Shown: positions 1 through 7,120, numbered from the stretch's first letter. The stretch: 20,922 nucleotides of DNA from JADJNW01 sp033761835 (GCA_033761835.1 JANRME010000259.1:1-20922), one strand, 5' to 3'. Made by a program: numbers and translations. The notes: generated from the letters alone by a model not told the origin.

Positions 1-79
1 CGAGCCGATTGCCTGAAATCGGATTATGGATGGAGAATTTTTCAAAGTCGCCAAAAGGTGTAATATCTAATTGATACAT
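1..79 (-). CDS. 5' end of a leftward gene, possibly aldose 1-epimerase-like (partial)
   Basis: Reading the - strand from an ATG at 79 gives 26 uninterrupted codons to the window edge, beginning MYQLDITPFGDFEKF and continuing with an N-x-x-S-G pattern. The FG..-(aromatic)-x-x-N-x-x-(S/T)G pattern resembles the first strand of aldose 1-epimerase / galactose-mutarotase-like proteins of Bacteroidota, but 26 residues are too few to be sure. A plausible leftward promoter (97-124) lies just upstream, which supports a real start here. The rest of the gene is outside the window. It is divergent from the carrier-protein-like gene at 353. The coding call is moderate and the family guess is weak. Confidence 0.45.
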   Translation of the reverse strand, partial: MYQLDITPFGDFEKFSIHNPISGNRL

Positions 80-352
80 AATTTGAAAATTGGGTCGAAA
101 GATAAGCCATAAGCTCGAAAACAAGCATAAATTTTGTCAAATGATGATAAGAGCATAGATTAATGCTTCATTTACACGTAGTTGTAAAACCTGGATATTG
201 TAATTTCTAAAAATTTTGGTAGATAAAAAATGAACGTTGGTCGGTTTTTGCAGTATTTTTATGAAAAAAACAGCATTCATCGCAACGACACAAGGGGCGT
301 AAGCGTTACTTACGACGACAATAAACCATCGCAATAACAAATCTATTAACGA
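80..352. other. divergent intergenic region
   Basis: This A+T-rich spacer separates the leftward partial gene from the rightward carrier-protein-like gene. It holds the candidate leftward promoter (97-124) and a small hairpin at 298-314 (CGTAAG / CTTACG, loop CGTTA) in the probable leader of the + strand unit. No clear TAnnTTTG box was found for the rightward unit. A 77-residue open frame on the - strand has no homology that I recognise and is judged non-coding. Confidence 0.4.
97..124 (-). promoter_or_regulatory. candidate Bacteroidota promoter for the leftward gene at 79
   Basis: On the - strand TTG (122-124) is followed after 17 bases by TATCTTTC (97-104), a 7/8 match to the Bacteroidota -7 consensus TAnnTTTG. 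The box ends 17 bases before the ATG at 79, so the leader would be very short. The spacing is slightly shorter than usual. Confidence 0.35.
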
Positions 353-592
353 ATGAAAACGACTACGCAAGATCGAGTAATTGACTTAATAAGCGGCGTT
401 TGCCGGGTTCCCTCTTCAAAAATCTACCCAAGTACCAGCCTTCGGGATGACTTGGATCTTGATGCGGTGGATATGCTGCTGCTGATTGCTGCCTTGGAAA
501 ATGATTTTAAAGTGTATCTTACACCCGAAGAAGCCGAAGCCATTGATACCGTGCAGGATGCCAGCTATTATATGCAAAGACGCGCTGCCTGA
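353..592 (+). CDS. acyl-carrier-protein-like protein lacking the phosphopantetheine serine
   Basis: A 79-residue acidic protein with the length and layout of an acyl carrier protein. It has helix 1 with VIDLISGVCRV, the loop TSLRDDLDLD, helix 2 VDMLLLIAALENDF, and a C-terminal helix after DTVQDA. In ordinary carrier proteins the start of helix 2 reads D-S-(L/V), and the serine carries 4'-phosphopantetheine. Here the codon at 464-466 is GCG, giving D37-A38-V39, so the prosthetic group cannot be attached at the normal site. The fold assignment is by pattern; the loss of the serine is seen directly. The stop is 12 bases before the next gene, so the two are probably co-transcribed. It may be a structural or protein-interaction relic of a carrier protein rather than a fatty-acid-synthesis component. 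The ATG at 353 is the first in frame and fits the family length. Confidence 0.8.
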   Translation: MKTTTQDRVIDLISGVCRVPSSKIYPSTSLRDDLDLDAVDMLLLIAALENDFKVYLTPEEAEAIDTVQDASYYMQRRAA

Positions 593-604
593 TGTGTTCA
601 AAAT

Positions 605-1219
605 ATGAGTAAAAAACGTTCTGAAGCCTTAGCCTATATTGCTTTTGATCTTGGAATGAATTTCCAAATCAAGGATGAGTGGGGCTTGCTTGGTCTGCTC
701 AAAGATTTCCATCTGTTCAAGCAAGGTAGCCGAAAACGCATTGAATCTGTGATTCAGCATAAGGATGGAATGTTGGAGTCAGAGCTTCATATCTTCGATT
801 ATCAATATACGATCAGCACCGGCAAAACTTCTGCAACCTATAAGCAGACCGTGTTTTTTATGCAATCGAAAAAGTTGGGATTGCCGCAATTCCTGATGAG
901 GCCAGAGCATTTTTTCAACAAAGTGAGTGAATGGCTTCATCTAAGCAAGGACATTGATTTTGTTGAATACCCTCAATTTTCAGATCAGTATTGGTTGCAG
1001 AGCAAGGATGAAGACTATTTGCGTGCCACGATGCACGAATTCATATTACATTTTTTTACCATTGAGAAAAACTGGTCGCTCGAAGGCTGCAATTATTATC
1101 TCATTTTTTATCGAAATAACTATCTATTCCCGCCTGAAAAAATCAAGGATTTTTATAAAAAAGGCATGGAAATCTGCAATATGCTCTATCAAGACGAATA
1201 CTGGGATCCACGCTCCTAA
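605..1219 (+). CDS. uncharacterised cytoplasmic protein, partner of the carrier-like gene
   Basis: A 204-residue protein with no signal peptide and no membrane span, rich in aromatic residues. The central part (about residues 45-110) contains alternating beta-like stretches such as HIFDYQYTISTGK and TYKQTVFFMQSKK, followed by FLMRPEHFF and DIDFVEYPQFSDQYWLQ. I recall this arrangement, a substrate-like Y-x-Y-x-x-(S/T)-G-(K/S) strand, then F-x-(L/M)-R-P-E, then F-x-x-x-Y-x-L, from a widespread family of unassigned bacterial proteins, but cannot name a function. It starts 12 bases after the carrier-like gene and ends 134 bases before dnaE, so it most likely forms a two-gene unit with its upstream neighbour. 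The coding call is strong; function unknown. Confidence 0.8.
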   Translation: MSKKRSEALAYIAFDLGMNFQIKDEWGLLGLLKDFHLFKQGSRKRIESVIQHKDGMLESELHIFDYQYTISTGKTSATYKQTVFFMQSKKLGLPQFLMRPEHFFNKVSEWLHLSKDIDFVEYPQFSDQYWLQSKDEDYLRATMHEFILHFFTIEKNWSLEGCNYYLIFYRNNYLFPPEKIKDFYKKGMEICNMLYQDEYWDPRS

Positions 1220-1312
1220 ATCCTCACTTTCCACAATTTACTGTTTAAAACTTTTCGTTTTCATTTTGTGTAATTTGACTAATTTGGAAGTTGGAAGAGA
1301 GACTATACTTTT

Positions 1313-1340
1313 ATCTGACATCTCGCTTCTGACGTCCAAA
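1313..1340. repeat. degenerate 7-bp periodic repeat upstream of dnaE
   Basis: Directly before the dnaE start the sequence falls into seven-base units ATCTGAC / ATCTCGC / TTCTGAC / GTCCAAA. The exact 6-mer TCTGAC occurs at 1314-1319 and 1328-1333, exactly two periods apart. It is short and degenerate, so its significance is uncertain. Confidence 0.35.
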
Positions 1341-1353
1341 AATCTCAATAAAA

Positions 1354-4300
1354 ATGGCAGAATTCGTTCATTTACATTGTCATACCCAATATTCCTTGCT
1401 CGACGGCGCGTCCGATATCGGCGCGATGATGGATAAAGCCGCTGCCGATGGACAAAAAGGCGTAGCCCTGACCGACCATGGCAATATGTTTGGCGCGTTC
1501 AAATTTGTATCCGAAGCCAAAAAACGAGATTTAAAACCCATTGTTGGCTGCGAATTTTATCTGGTAGAAGACCGTTTTAAAAAGACTTTCGTTCGCTCCA
1601 AAGGTGAAGAAGATGTGCGCCATCACCAACTGTTGCTCGCCAAGAATAAGCAGGGCTACGAAAATCTTTCCAAGCTTTGCTCGCTGGGCTTTATGGATGG
1701 CTTGTACGGCAAGTATCCTCGTATTGATAAAGAAATTTTATTAAAATATCATGAAGGATTAGTAGCGACGAGTTGCTGCATTGGTGCGGAAATTCCACAA
1801 GCGATTTTGAATGGCAAATTGGAAGAAGCCGAAGTAAAATTACGCTGGTGGCTTGATGTGTTTGGCGAAGATTATTACATCGAATTGCAACGGCATAAAG
1901 GCTTGGAAAACATTGATGGACTTGGGGTTAGCCAGGAAGATGTGAATCAGCAATTATTAAAATTTGCTCAAAAATATAATATAAAAGTAATAGCTACCAA
2001 TGATTCGCATTATGTAAATGAAGATGATTGGCAGCCACACGATATTTTATTATGTATTAATACTGCAACATTATTAGAAGACGAAAAACGGTTTAAGTTT
2101 CCCAGCTCGGATTTTTATTTCAAGACGCAAACCGAGATGAGCAATCTCTTTAGAGATGTGCCGCAGGCGCTGGATACCACGATGGAGATTTTTGATAAAA
2201 TCGAATCCTTGAGCCTGGCGCGTGATGTACTTTTGCCTGCCTTCCCCATTCCGCCTGGCTTTGAGAGTCAGGATGCTTATTTGCGGCATCTTACTTTTGA
2301 AGGTGCAAAAAGACGCTACGGTACAATAAGACCCGACATTGAAGAACGGTTGAATTTTGAATTAAAGGTCATCGAAAACTCAGGTTATCCTGGCTATTTC
2401 CTTATCGTTCAGGACTTTACAAATACCGCCCGACAAATGGGCGTATCGGTAGGGCCGGGGCGTGGTTCGGCGGCAGGCTCGGCGGTGGCGTATTGTATTG
2501 GTATTACAAATGTAGATCCGATTAAATATGATCTGCTTTTTGAGCGATTTTTGAATCCCGAGCGCGTCTCTATGCCTGATATTGATATTGATTTTGATGA
2601 CGAAGGACGCGATAAAGTAATTAATTATGTGATTGATAAATACGGCCGTAATCAAGTGGCGCAGATCGTGACTTATGGTACGATGGCAGCAAAATCCTCG
2701 CTGCGCGACGTCGGTCGAGTAATGAATATTCCTTTGCCAGAAGTGGATAAAGTTGCAAAAACTTTTCCGATGCACCTGAAAGCCAACCTGAAAAAAGTAT
2801 TGGCAAAAGATGATATTGATCCCAAATTAAAAGAAGATTTAAATTCTGAAGAACTAGATAAAGCGTACAAATTCAGACAGTTAGCTGTCGGCGACGGCGA
2901 TATTGCCCAAATGATTCGCACCGCCCAAAAGCTCGAAGGCTCAATTCGGAATACAGGTATCCATGCTTGTGGCGTGGTCATTACACCTGATGAAATTACG
3001 AAATATGTTCCGGTAAAAGTGGACAAAGAGGCCGATATGCTCGTGACGCAATTCGACAACAGCGTTGCGGAAAGCGCCGGACTGCTGAAAATGGACTTCC
3101 TTGGGCTGAAAACCCTTACCATTATTAAGGATGCAGTAAAAATGATTAAGGAAAATCATGGTATTGAGCTTGATCCCGACGAAGTACCGCTCGATGACGA
3201 AAAAACGTACCAACTTTTCCAACGCGGCGAAACCGTAGCGATTTTCCAGTATGAAAGTTCGGGAATGCAGAAGTACATGAAGGAACTTGTACCCACTACT
3301 TTCGAGGATTTGATCGCAATGAACGCCTTGTACCGACCGGGTCCTTTGGAATATATTCCAAATTTCGTTGCTCGTAAAAATGGCCGCGAGCCTATCACTT
3401 ATGACCTTCCGGCGATGGAAGAATATCTCCAGGACACCTACGGAATCACGGTTTATCAGGAGCAAGTGATGTTGCTTTCGCAAAAATTGGCCAATTTTAC
3501 CAAAGGTCAAGCTGATAAATTGCGTAAAGCAATGGGTAAAAAACTCAAAGCCGAGTTGGACGCGATGTATCCTAAATTTATTGAAGGTGGCGAAAAAAAT
3601 GGGCATCCCAAGGATAAGTTGGAAAAAATCTGGAAAGACTGGGAAGCCTTTGCTTCTTATGCTTTCAACAAATCGCATTCGACTTGCTATGCTTTTGTGG
3701 CCTTTCAGACGGCGTATCTGAAAGCGCACTACCCTGCCGAATTTATGGCCTCGGTGCTCACGCATAATAAAAATAATATATCTGATATTACTTTCTTCTT
3801 GCAAGAATGCAAGCGCATGGGCATTCCGGTGCTTGGGCCCGATATAAATGAGTCTGTTTCAAACTTTTCGGTGAATAAAAATGGACAAATCCGCTTTGGA
3901 ATGTCCGCACTCAAAGGTGTAGGCGAAGGGCCCGTGGAAGCTATTCTTGAAGAACGCAAGCAAAATGGCGCATTCAAGAGTATTTTTGATTTGACGCGGC
4001 GATTACCATTACAAGCAATCAATAAACGAGTATTGGAAAGCCTCGGCTATGGCGGCGCTTTCGATTGTTTTGAAAATACGCACCGCGCGCAATACTTCGC
4101 TCCCAGCGAAAAATATGATTCTTTGATCGAACACGCTTTGAAATATGGCAGCGCCTACCAATCGCAGAAAGCGCAGGCGGCGGTATCGCTTTTTGGTGAC
4201 AACCAGGATGAAGTGATGATTCCCGAACCCGAACTGCCTGCTTGTCTTGAATGGTCGCTGCTCGAAAAATTGGCTAAAGAACAAGAAGTGACAGGCATTT

Positions 4301-4893
4301 ATATTAGTGGTCATCCGTTGGACGATTATCGTGTAGAGATTGAAAACTTTGTGACTTGCTCGCTCGAACAGGTTGAAAATCACCAACAAAAACCTTATCT
4401 AAATCTTGCAGGTATGGTCGTGAAAGCGCGTCACATGGTGAGCAAAAATGGGAATGGTTGGGGTATTTTTGAAATACGAGATTATGATGGAGGTATGGAA
4501 TTCAAGCTCTTTGGCGAGGATTATCAAAAATTCAAGCACCTGCTCGAAGAAGGTAAAGCCTTGTTCCTGAAAGGCGCATTCCAGCGCGGCTGGGGCGAGA
4601 ATGCGGATATGGAATTCAAGCCCAAAGAAGTGAAACTCCTGGAGGGAGTAGCCGAAAGCCTTACCGACAGCATTACGCTGCGCATTCCCGTAGAATCACT
4701 TACTAATGAGCGTATTGAACAATTAGATAAACTTTGCAAGCAATATAAAGGCAAGCAACGCCTCCGCATGGAGCTTTTGGACAGCACCAATCGCCTCAAA
4801 ATCAACATGATAGCTAAAGAACGAAAAGTGCTTGCCAATAATGATTTTGTAGCGGAGTTAGTGAAAATGGGCGTGGAGTATCGGTTGAATTGA
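1354..4893 (+). CDS. dnaE: DNA polymerase III alpha subunit
   Basis: A replicative DNA polymerase catalytic subunit of 1179 residues, close to the E. coli length. The N-terminal PHP domain starts at once with HLHCHTQYSLLDGA (H8, H10) and has TDHGN (D41, H42) and NDSHY (D217, H219). Its metal ligands look largely intact, compatible with the family's possible phosphoesterase or proofreading role. The family C catalytic aspartates are D409 and D411 in MPDIDIDF and D581 in MDFLGLKTLT. GPGRGSAAGS (around residue 370), YRPGPLEY and the helix-hairpin-helix segment ALKGVGEGP follow. An OB-fold lies near residues 1010-1070 (LNLAGMVVKARHMV, then FEIRDYDGGMEFKLF). No intein or frameshift is seen. The chosen ATG gives the canonical MAEFVHLHCHTQYS start. 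It probably has its own promoter in the 134-base upstream gap, though no clean -7 box was found. Confidence 0.99.
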   Translation: MAEFVHLHCHTQYSLLDGASDIGAMMDKAAADGQKGVALTDHGNMFGAFKFVSEAKKRDLKPIVGCEFYLVEDRFKKTFVRSKGEEDVRHHQLLLAKNKQGYENLSKLCSLGFMDGLYGKYPRIDKEILLKYHEGLVATSCCIGAEIPQAILNGKLEEAEVKLRWWLDVFGEDYYIELQRHKGLENIDGLGVSQEDVNQQLLKFAQKYNIKVIATNDSHYVNEDDWQPHDILLCINTATLLEDEKRFKFPSSDFYFKTQTEMSNLFRDVPQALDTTMEIFDKIESLSLARDVLLPAFPIPPGFESQDAYLRHLTFEGAKRRYGTIRPDIEERLNFELKVIENSGYPGYFLIVQDFTNTARQMGVSVGPGRGSAAGSAVAYCIGITNVDPIKYDLLFERFLNPERVSMPDIDIDFDDEGRDKVINYVIDKYGRNQVAQIVTYGTMAAKSSLRDVGRVMNIPLPEVDKVAKTFPMHLKANLKKVLAKDDIDPKLKEDLNSEELDKAYKFRQLAVGDGDIAQMIRTAQKLEGSIRNTGIHACGVVITPDEITKYVPVKVDKEADMLVTQFDNSVAESAGLLKMDFLGLKTLTIIKDAVKMIKENHGIELDPDEVPLDDEKTYQLFQRGETVAIFQYESSGMQKYMKELVPTTFEDLIAMNALYRPGPLEYIPNFVARKNGREPITYDLPAMEEYLQDTYGITVYQEQVMLLSQKLANFTKGQADKLRKAMGKKLKAELDAMYPKFIEGGEKNGHPKDKLEKIWKDWEAFASYAFNKSHSTCYAFVAFQTAYLKAHYPAEFMASVLTHNKNNISDITFFLQECKRMGIPVLGPDINESVSNFSVNKNGQIRFGMSALKGVGEGPVEAILEERKQNGAFKSIFDLTRRLPLQAINKRVLESLGYGGAFDCFENTHRAQYFAPSEKYDSLIEHALKYGSAYQSQKAQAAVSLFGDNQDEVMIPEPELPACLEWSLLEKLAKEQEVTGIYISGHPLDDYRVEIENFVTCSLEQVENHQQKPYLNLAGMVVKARHMVSKNGNGWGIFEIRDYDGGMEFKLFGEDYQKFKHLLEEGKALFLKGAFQRGWGENADMEFKPKEVKLLEGVAESLTDSITLRIPVESLTNERIEQLDKLCKQYKGKQRLRMELLDSTNRLKINMIAKERKVLANNDFVAELVKMGVEYRLN

Positions 4894-4942
4894 GGAATCT
4901 GCCGTACTCGAGGTGTGGCAAATTTCGCAAGCATTTTAATAG

Positions 4943-4976
4943 ACAAGAATTTGAACTTCAAATCGAAAATTCTTGT
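4943..4976. promoter_or_regulatory. nested palindrome, candidate operator of the toxin-antitoxin pair
   Basis: A perfect 10-bp inverted repeat ACAAGAATTT (4943-4952) / AAATTCTTGT (4967-4976) encloses the left part of a second palindrome, TTTGAACTTCAAA (4950-4962). It ends 26 bases before the antitoxin start at 5003. Toxin-antitoxin operons are commonly autoregulated through palindromes in this position. There is no T-run, so a dnaE terminator is less likely. Confidence 0.5.
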
Positions 4977-5002
4977 AAATTAGAGCAAAATAACTTTCAA
5001 AA

Positions 5003-5278
5003 ATGACCATCGAAGCTAAAAAATATCATCTCATCGAACAGATTACTGCTATTCAGGAGGAAGCATTGCTCAATCGCCTGGAAGTAGTATTGCAGGAATT
5101 AACCGAAAGTAATCAACTATTGTTGCAGCTTGCCAAGCCCATGCGCGACAAATTGAACATTGAAGAATTGATCAAAGAGCAAGATTTTCAAGGTGTGGAT
5201 AAGGAAAAAATAGGTCGCCTTATTGAAGAAATTGCACTGGATGAACCTATTGAAGAACTCATTGAAGCCGTGCGATGA
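5003..5278 (+). CDS. putative antitoxin of a VapBC-like pair
   Basis: A 91-residue, highly acidic, mostly helical protein. The first third (IEQITAIQEEALLNRLEVV) resembles the helical N-terminus common to Bacteroidota antitoxins that sit before PIN-domain toxins. The C-terminal part (about residues 55-88: EELIKEQDFQGVDKEKIG, then EEPIEELIEA) looks like the disordered, amphipathic tail that occupies the toxin active site. The stop overlaps the toxin start by the four bases ATGA (5275-5278), which implies translational coupling. No AbrB, ribbon-helix-helix or helix-turn-helix motif is evident, so how it would bind the upstream palindrome is not clear. The antitoxin role is inferred mainly from its partner and layout. 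Confidence 0.8.
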   Translation: MTIEAKKYHLIEQITAIQEEALLNRLEVVLQELTESNQLLLQLAKPMRDKLNIEELIKEQDFQGVDKEKIGRLIEEIALDEPIEELIEAVR

Positions 5279-5727
5279 ATTACCTTTTCGATACCAATAT
5301 TGTACTCACATATTTGCGCAATCAACAAACCAAAACACGGATTGAAGATACTCACCATCCATTAGACGCTCCAAATATTCCTATCATTTCGGTCGTAAGC
5401 ATTGGCGAGTTGCGATCTTTTACTTTGCAACGCAATTGGGGAATTCCCAGAATTAGGGCATTGAATGAGTTTTTACAACAATTTGTTATTGCAGACATCA
5501 ATGCCGGCAACGTTATTGAGCGTTACGCCGAAATTGATGCGTTTAGTCAAGGAAAATTGAAAAACCAACCCCTTGAAGTCAGCGCTCGGAATATGGGCAA
5601 AAATGATCTTTGGATTGCAGCGACTGCTTCCATTATTAATGCAAAATTACTTACAACAGACGCTGATTTTGATCATTTAAATGGGAATTTTCTGGAAGTT
5701 ATTAGAATCGAGATTATCAAGAAATAA
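5275..5727 (+). CDS. VapC-like PIN-domain ribonuclease toxin
   Basis: A 150-residue single PIN domain. The acidic residues expected to hold the catalytic Mg2+/Mn2+ are visible: D6 in YLFDTNIVLTYL, E45 in SVVSIGELRSF, D111 in NDLWIAATA, and D129/D131 in LLTTDADFDHL. Family members are endoribonucleases, usually cutting tRNA or rRNA, that are neutralised by a co-encoded antitoxin. The overlap with the gene before it, the small size and the complete active site support an intact toxin-antitoxin module. The specific RNA target cannot be read from sequence. It converges on the acetyltransferase gene to its right. Confidence 0.92.
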   Translation: MNYLFDTNIVLTYLRNQQTKTRIEDTHHPLDAPNIPIISVVSIGELRSFTLQRNWGIPRIRALNEFLQQFVIADINAGNVIERYAEIDAFSQGKLKNQPLEVSARNMGKNDLWIAATASIINAKLLTTDADFDHLNGNFLEVIRIEIIKK

Positions 5728-5739
5728 CATCAAAACAAT

Positions 5740-5793
5740 CCCCCCTACACCATCTCTGATGCGCGGGGAAGGGTGTTCATGGGGTTAAGCCCC
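5740..5793. other. GC-rich structured intergenic block with hairpin
   Basis: In the 113-base gap between the convergent toxin and acetyltransferase genes, runs of C (5740-5745) and G stand out from A+T-rich surroundings. GGGGTTAAGCCCC (5781-5793) can form a short hairpin, and ACACC (5747-5751) can pair with GGTGT (5772-5776). No strong T-tract follows, so it is not a convincing terminator. It could be a small dispersed repeat. Confidence 0.3.
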
Positions 5794-5840
5794 TTGTATT
5801 CGGGAAGTTTTCATTTGATGGTCGGGAAAAATCTACTTTT

Positions 5841-6485
5841 TTATGCCCAAAAGGAGCATTCAAAACAGCTTTCATTTGATATTTCAGTCCGTTTTCTTTC
5901 TAATTTTCGCTCTGCATAAAGCGTATTGTAATTTTCTCGACGAATGCTGAAGCCTTTCTTTTGCAATAAAGCATTAATCCTGCGGTTGGTTGCCATCATA
6001 TTCGCGTAAAGCGTCTCGACGCCTTGTTCCTCAGCAATTTCGCAGATCAAATCGGTCAGCGCGCTGCCAAGTCCTTGCCCTTGCCATTCATCGGCAATCA
6101 GGATAGCGATCTCTGCTTTTCTGCCATCGGTATCAGCGACCATATTGGCAATGCCTATGATTTCGCGGCGACCCAGGATGCGGGTTTCTGCAATGAGTGC
6201 AATTTCTCGATGCTGATCCACACAGGTGAGTCGTGCCAGGAATTCTGGTGTCACTTCAGGTACATATCCAAAATATCTATAATAAATTGTTTCTTTGGAT
6301 AGCCTTGCAAACATTCGTTTGACCAAACTGCTATCCTCCGGGCGCACCAGTCGCATTTGCACGGAGGAACCATTGGGCAGTCGATTTGTATATACAAAAT
6401 CAATATTCGTTAATAATTGATCTTCTGCATAATCGCTTATGGCGACGCCATCCTTGTTTTCATAATAAGAGCTCGGGGATTTCAT
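5841..6485 (-). CDS. GNAT-family N-acetyltransferase
   Basis: A 214-residue protein whose residues 42-190 form a GNAT domain. The start is VQMRLVRPEDSSLVKRMFARLS, and the SKETIYYRYFG segment resembles the acetyltransferase domain of Pat-type protein lysine acetylases. The acetyl-CoA pyrophosphate loop is Q135-G-Q-G-L-G140, followed by ALTDLICEIAEEQG and a typical motif B region NRRINALLQKKGFSIRR. The first ~30 residues and the last ~20 (Cys- and Ser-containing) lie outside the domain. The acceptor substrate (protein lysine or small molecule) cannot be told. No nucleotide-binding or ligase domain is fused. It shares its strand with the small unknown gene upstream (95-base gap), so separate or joint transcription are both possible. 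Confidence 0.9.
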   Translation of the reverse strand: MKSPSSYYENKDGVAISDYAEDQLLTNIDFVYTNRLPNGSSVQMRLVRPEDSSLVKRMFARLSKETIYYRYFGYVPEVTPEFLARLTCVDQHREIALIAETRILGRREIIGIANMVADTDGRKAEIAILIADEWQGQGLGSALTDLICEIAEEQGVETLYANMMATNRRINALLQKKGFSIRRENYNTLYAERKLERKRTEISNESCFECSFWA

Positions 6486-6556
6486 ATTTTAAAAATTTTG
6501 TAAAAAAGTACGCGCTTCCACCTTTTGTTTTGGGCCAATCGGCGAAAGCGGTACTC

Positions 6557-6569
6557 TGAATCGGGTGAT
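6557..6569. repeat. 13-bp direct repeat, left copy
   Basis: TGAATCGGGTGAT lies 11 bases beyond the stop codon of the small gene at 6581-7018. The identical sequence is found at 7026-7038. Confidence 0.6.
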
Positions 6570-6580
6570 TAGATGGTAAC

Positions 6581-7018
6581 TTAAGTTCGCGGTATCGTCG
6601 AAAGCCATTCAAAAATGGCTACTTCAGTCCTTGCAATGGCAATAAAATTACCTGGTAAATTGCTCATCAAAAAATCGGTCGGTGAAATGGTTGCGTGTAA
6701 GTAATCGAAAAATGATCCAATTTGCAATATCACTATATCGAATCCCTTGAAAAAGAAATAGATATGATGTATAAAATCCGATACTTTGTGGGTAAATGCT
6801 TCGAGGCTAGGTTCGCTGTATTTATCGGGCATAGATTGCAAACAATCAAAAATCCAGTCGTACACACGTACGTCCAGTAGATGCCCTGTAAGGTGTATAA
6901 TCTGAAGCCTAAGATTATCCAGCGAGATAAAATCATTATCAGTGGCACAAGCCCAAAGCGCTATGACATCCAAAGCCATAGCCATGTAAGGGAGTGCCTT
7001 TTGCATTTTGTCCTTCAT
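6581..7018 (-). CDS. small unknown protein between 13-bp direct repeats
   Basis: An open frame of 145 codons from the ATG at 7018; a longer reading to 7063 would need a TTG start and is not preferred. The product begins MKDKMQKALPYMAMALDVI and is mainly alpha-helical by composition. Hydrophobic stretches (FIHHIYFFFKGFDIVILQI, around residue 85) could be membrane-associated or a helical core. I do not recognise the family. Support for coding is a perfect TAnnTTTG box upstream on the same strand (7113-7120) and an uninterrupted frame of reasonable composition. A caveat is that overlapping frames on the same strand (6733-6948) are also open. TGAATCGGGTGAT occurs just outside each end of the gene. 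Confidence 0.55.
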   Translation of the reverse strand: MKDKMQKALPYMAMALDVIALWACATDNDFISLDNLRLQIIHLTGHLLDVRVYDWIFDCLQSMPDKYSEPSLEAFTHKVSDFIHHIYFFFKGFDIVILQIGSFFDYLHATISPTDFLMSNLPGNFIAIARTEVAIFEWLSTIPRT

Positions 7019-7025
7019 AATAACT

Positions 7026-7038
7026 TGAATCGGGTGAT
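7026..7038. repeat. 13-bp direct repeat, right copy
   Basis: TGAATCGGGTGAT lies 7 bases upstream of the ATG at 7018, in the same orientation as the copy at 6557-6569. The two copies bracket the small gene, with 456 bases between them. Confidence 0.6.
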
Positions 7039-7089
7039 AAAAAATGCTGTTTGTCTGACGCAAAAGGCAACAACAGTCTTCTTATAAAC

Positions 7090-7120
7090 GACACAATCGT
7101 GTCATTATGTTGCAAAGTTA
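7090..7120 (-). promoter_or_regulatory. promoter -7 box with overlapping palindrome for the gene at 7018
   Basis: Reading the - strand, TAACTTTG (7113-7120) matches the Bacteroidota -7 consensus TAnnTTTG in all defined positions. Upstream the -33 TTG is not well placed. GACAC-AATC-GTGTC (7090-7103) starts 9 bases downstream, about where transcription should begin, and may be an operator or a leader hairpin. The leader to the ATG would be about 90 bases. Confidence 0.5.

Noticed and set aside
954..1436. 160-residue + strand frame bridging the unknown gene and dnaE
   Set aside because: It overlaps the 3' part of the unknown gene and the 5' end of dnaE in another frame, and its product has no protein-like organisation.
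2941..3804. 287-residue open frame on the - strand inside dnaE
   Set aside because: It lies wholly antisense to the well-conserved dnaE coding frame, with a low-complexity, arginine/phenylalanine-rich product of no recognised family. It is a shadow of codon bias.
5809..5880. Direct repeat TTTCATTTGAT at 5809-5819 and 5870-5880
   Set aside because: It is short, AT-rich and partly inside the acetyltransferase coding region. Chance is likely.
6733..6948. 71-residue - strand frame inside the small orphan gene
   Set aside because: It overlaps the longer frame that is better placed relative to the promoter. It weakens confidence in the orphan gene but is not itself supported.
7019..7063. Extension of the orphan gene to a TTG start at 7063
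   Set aside because: An ATG at 7018 is available, the extension has no special features, and the direct repeat copy lies within it.
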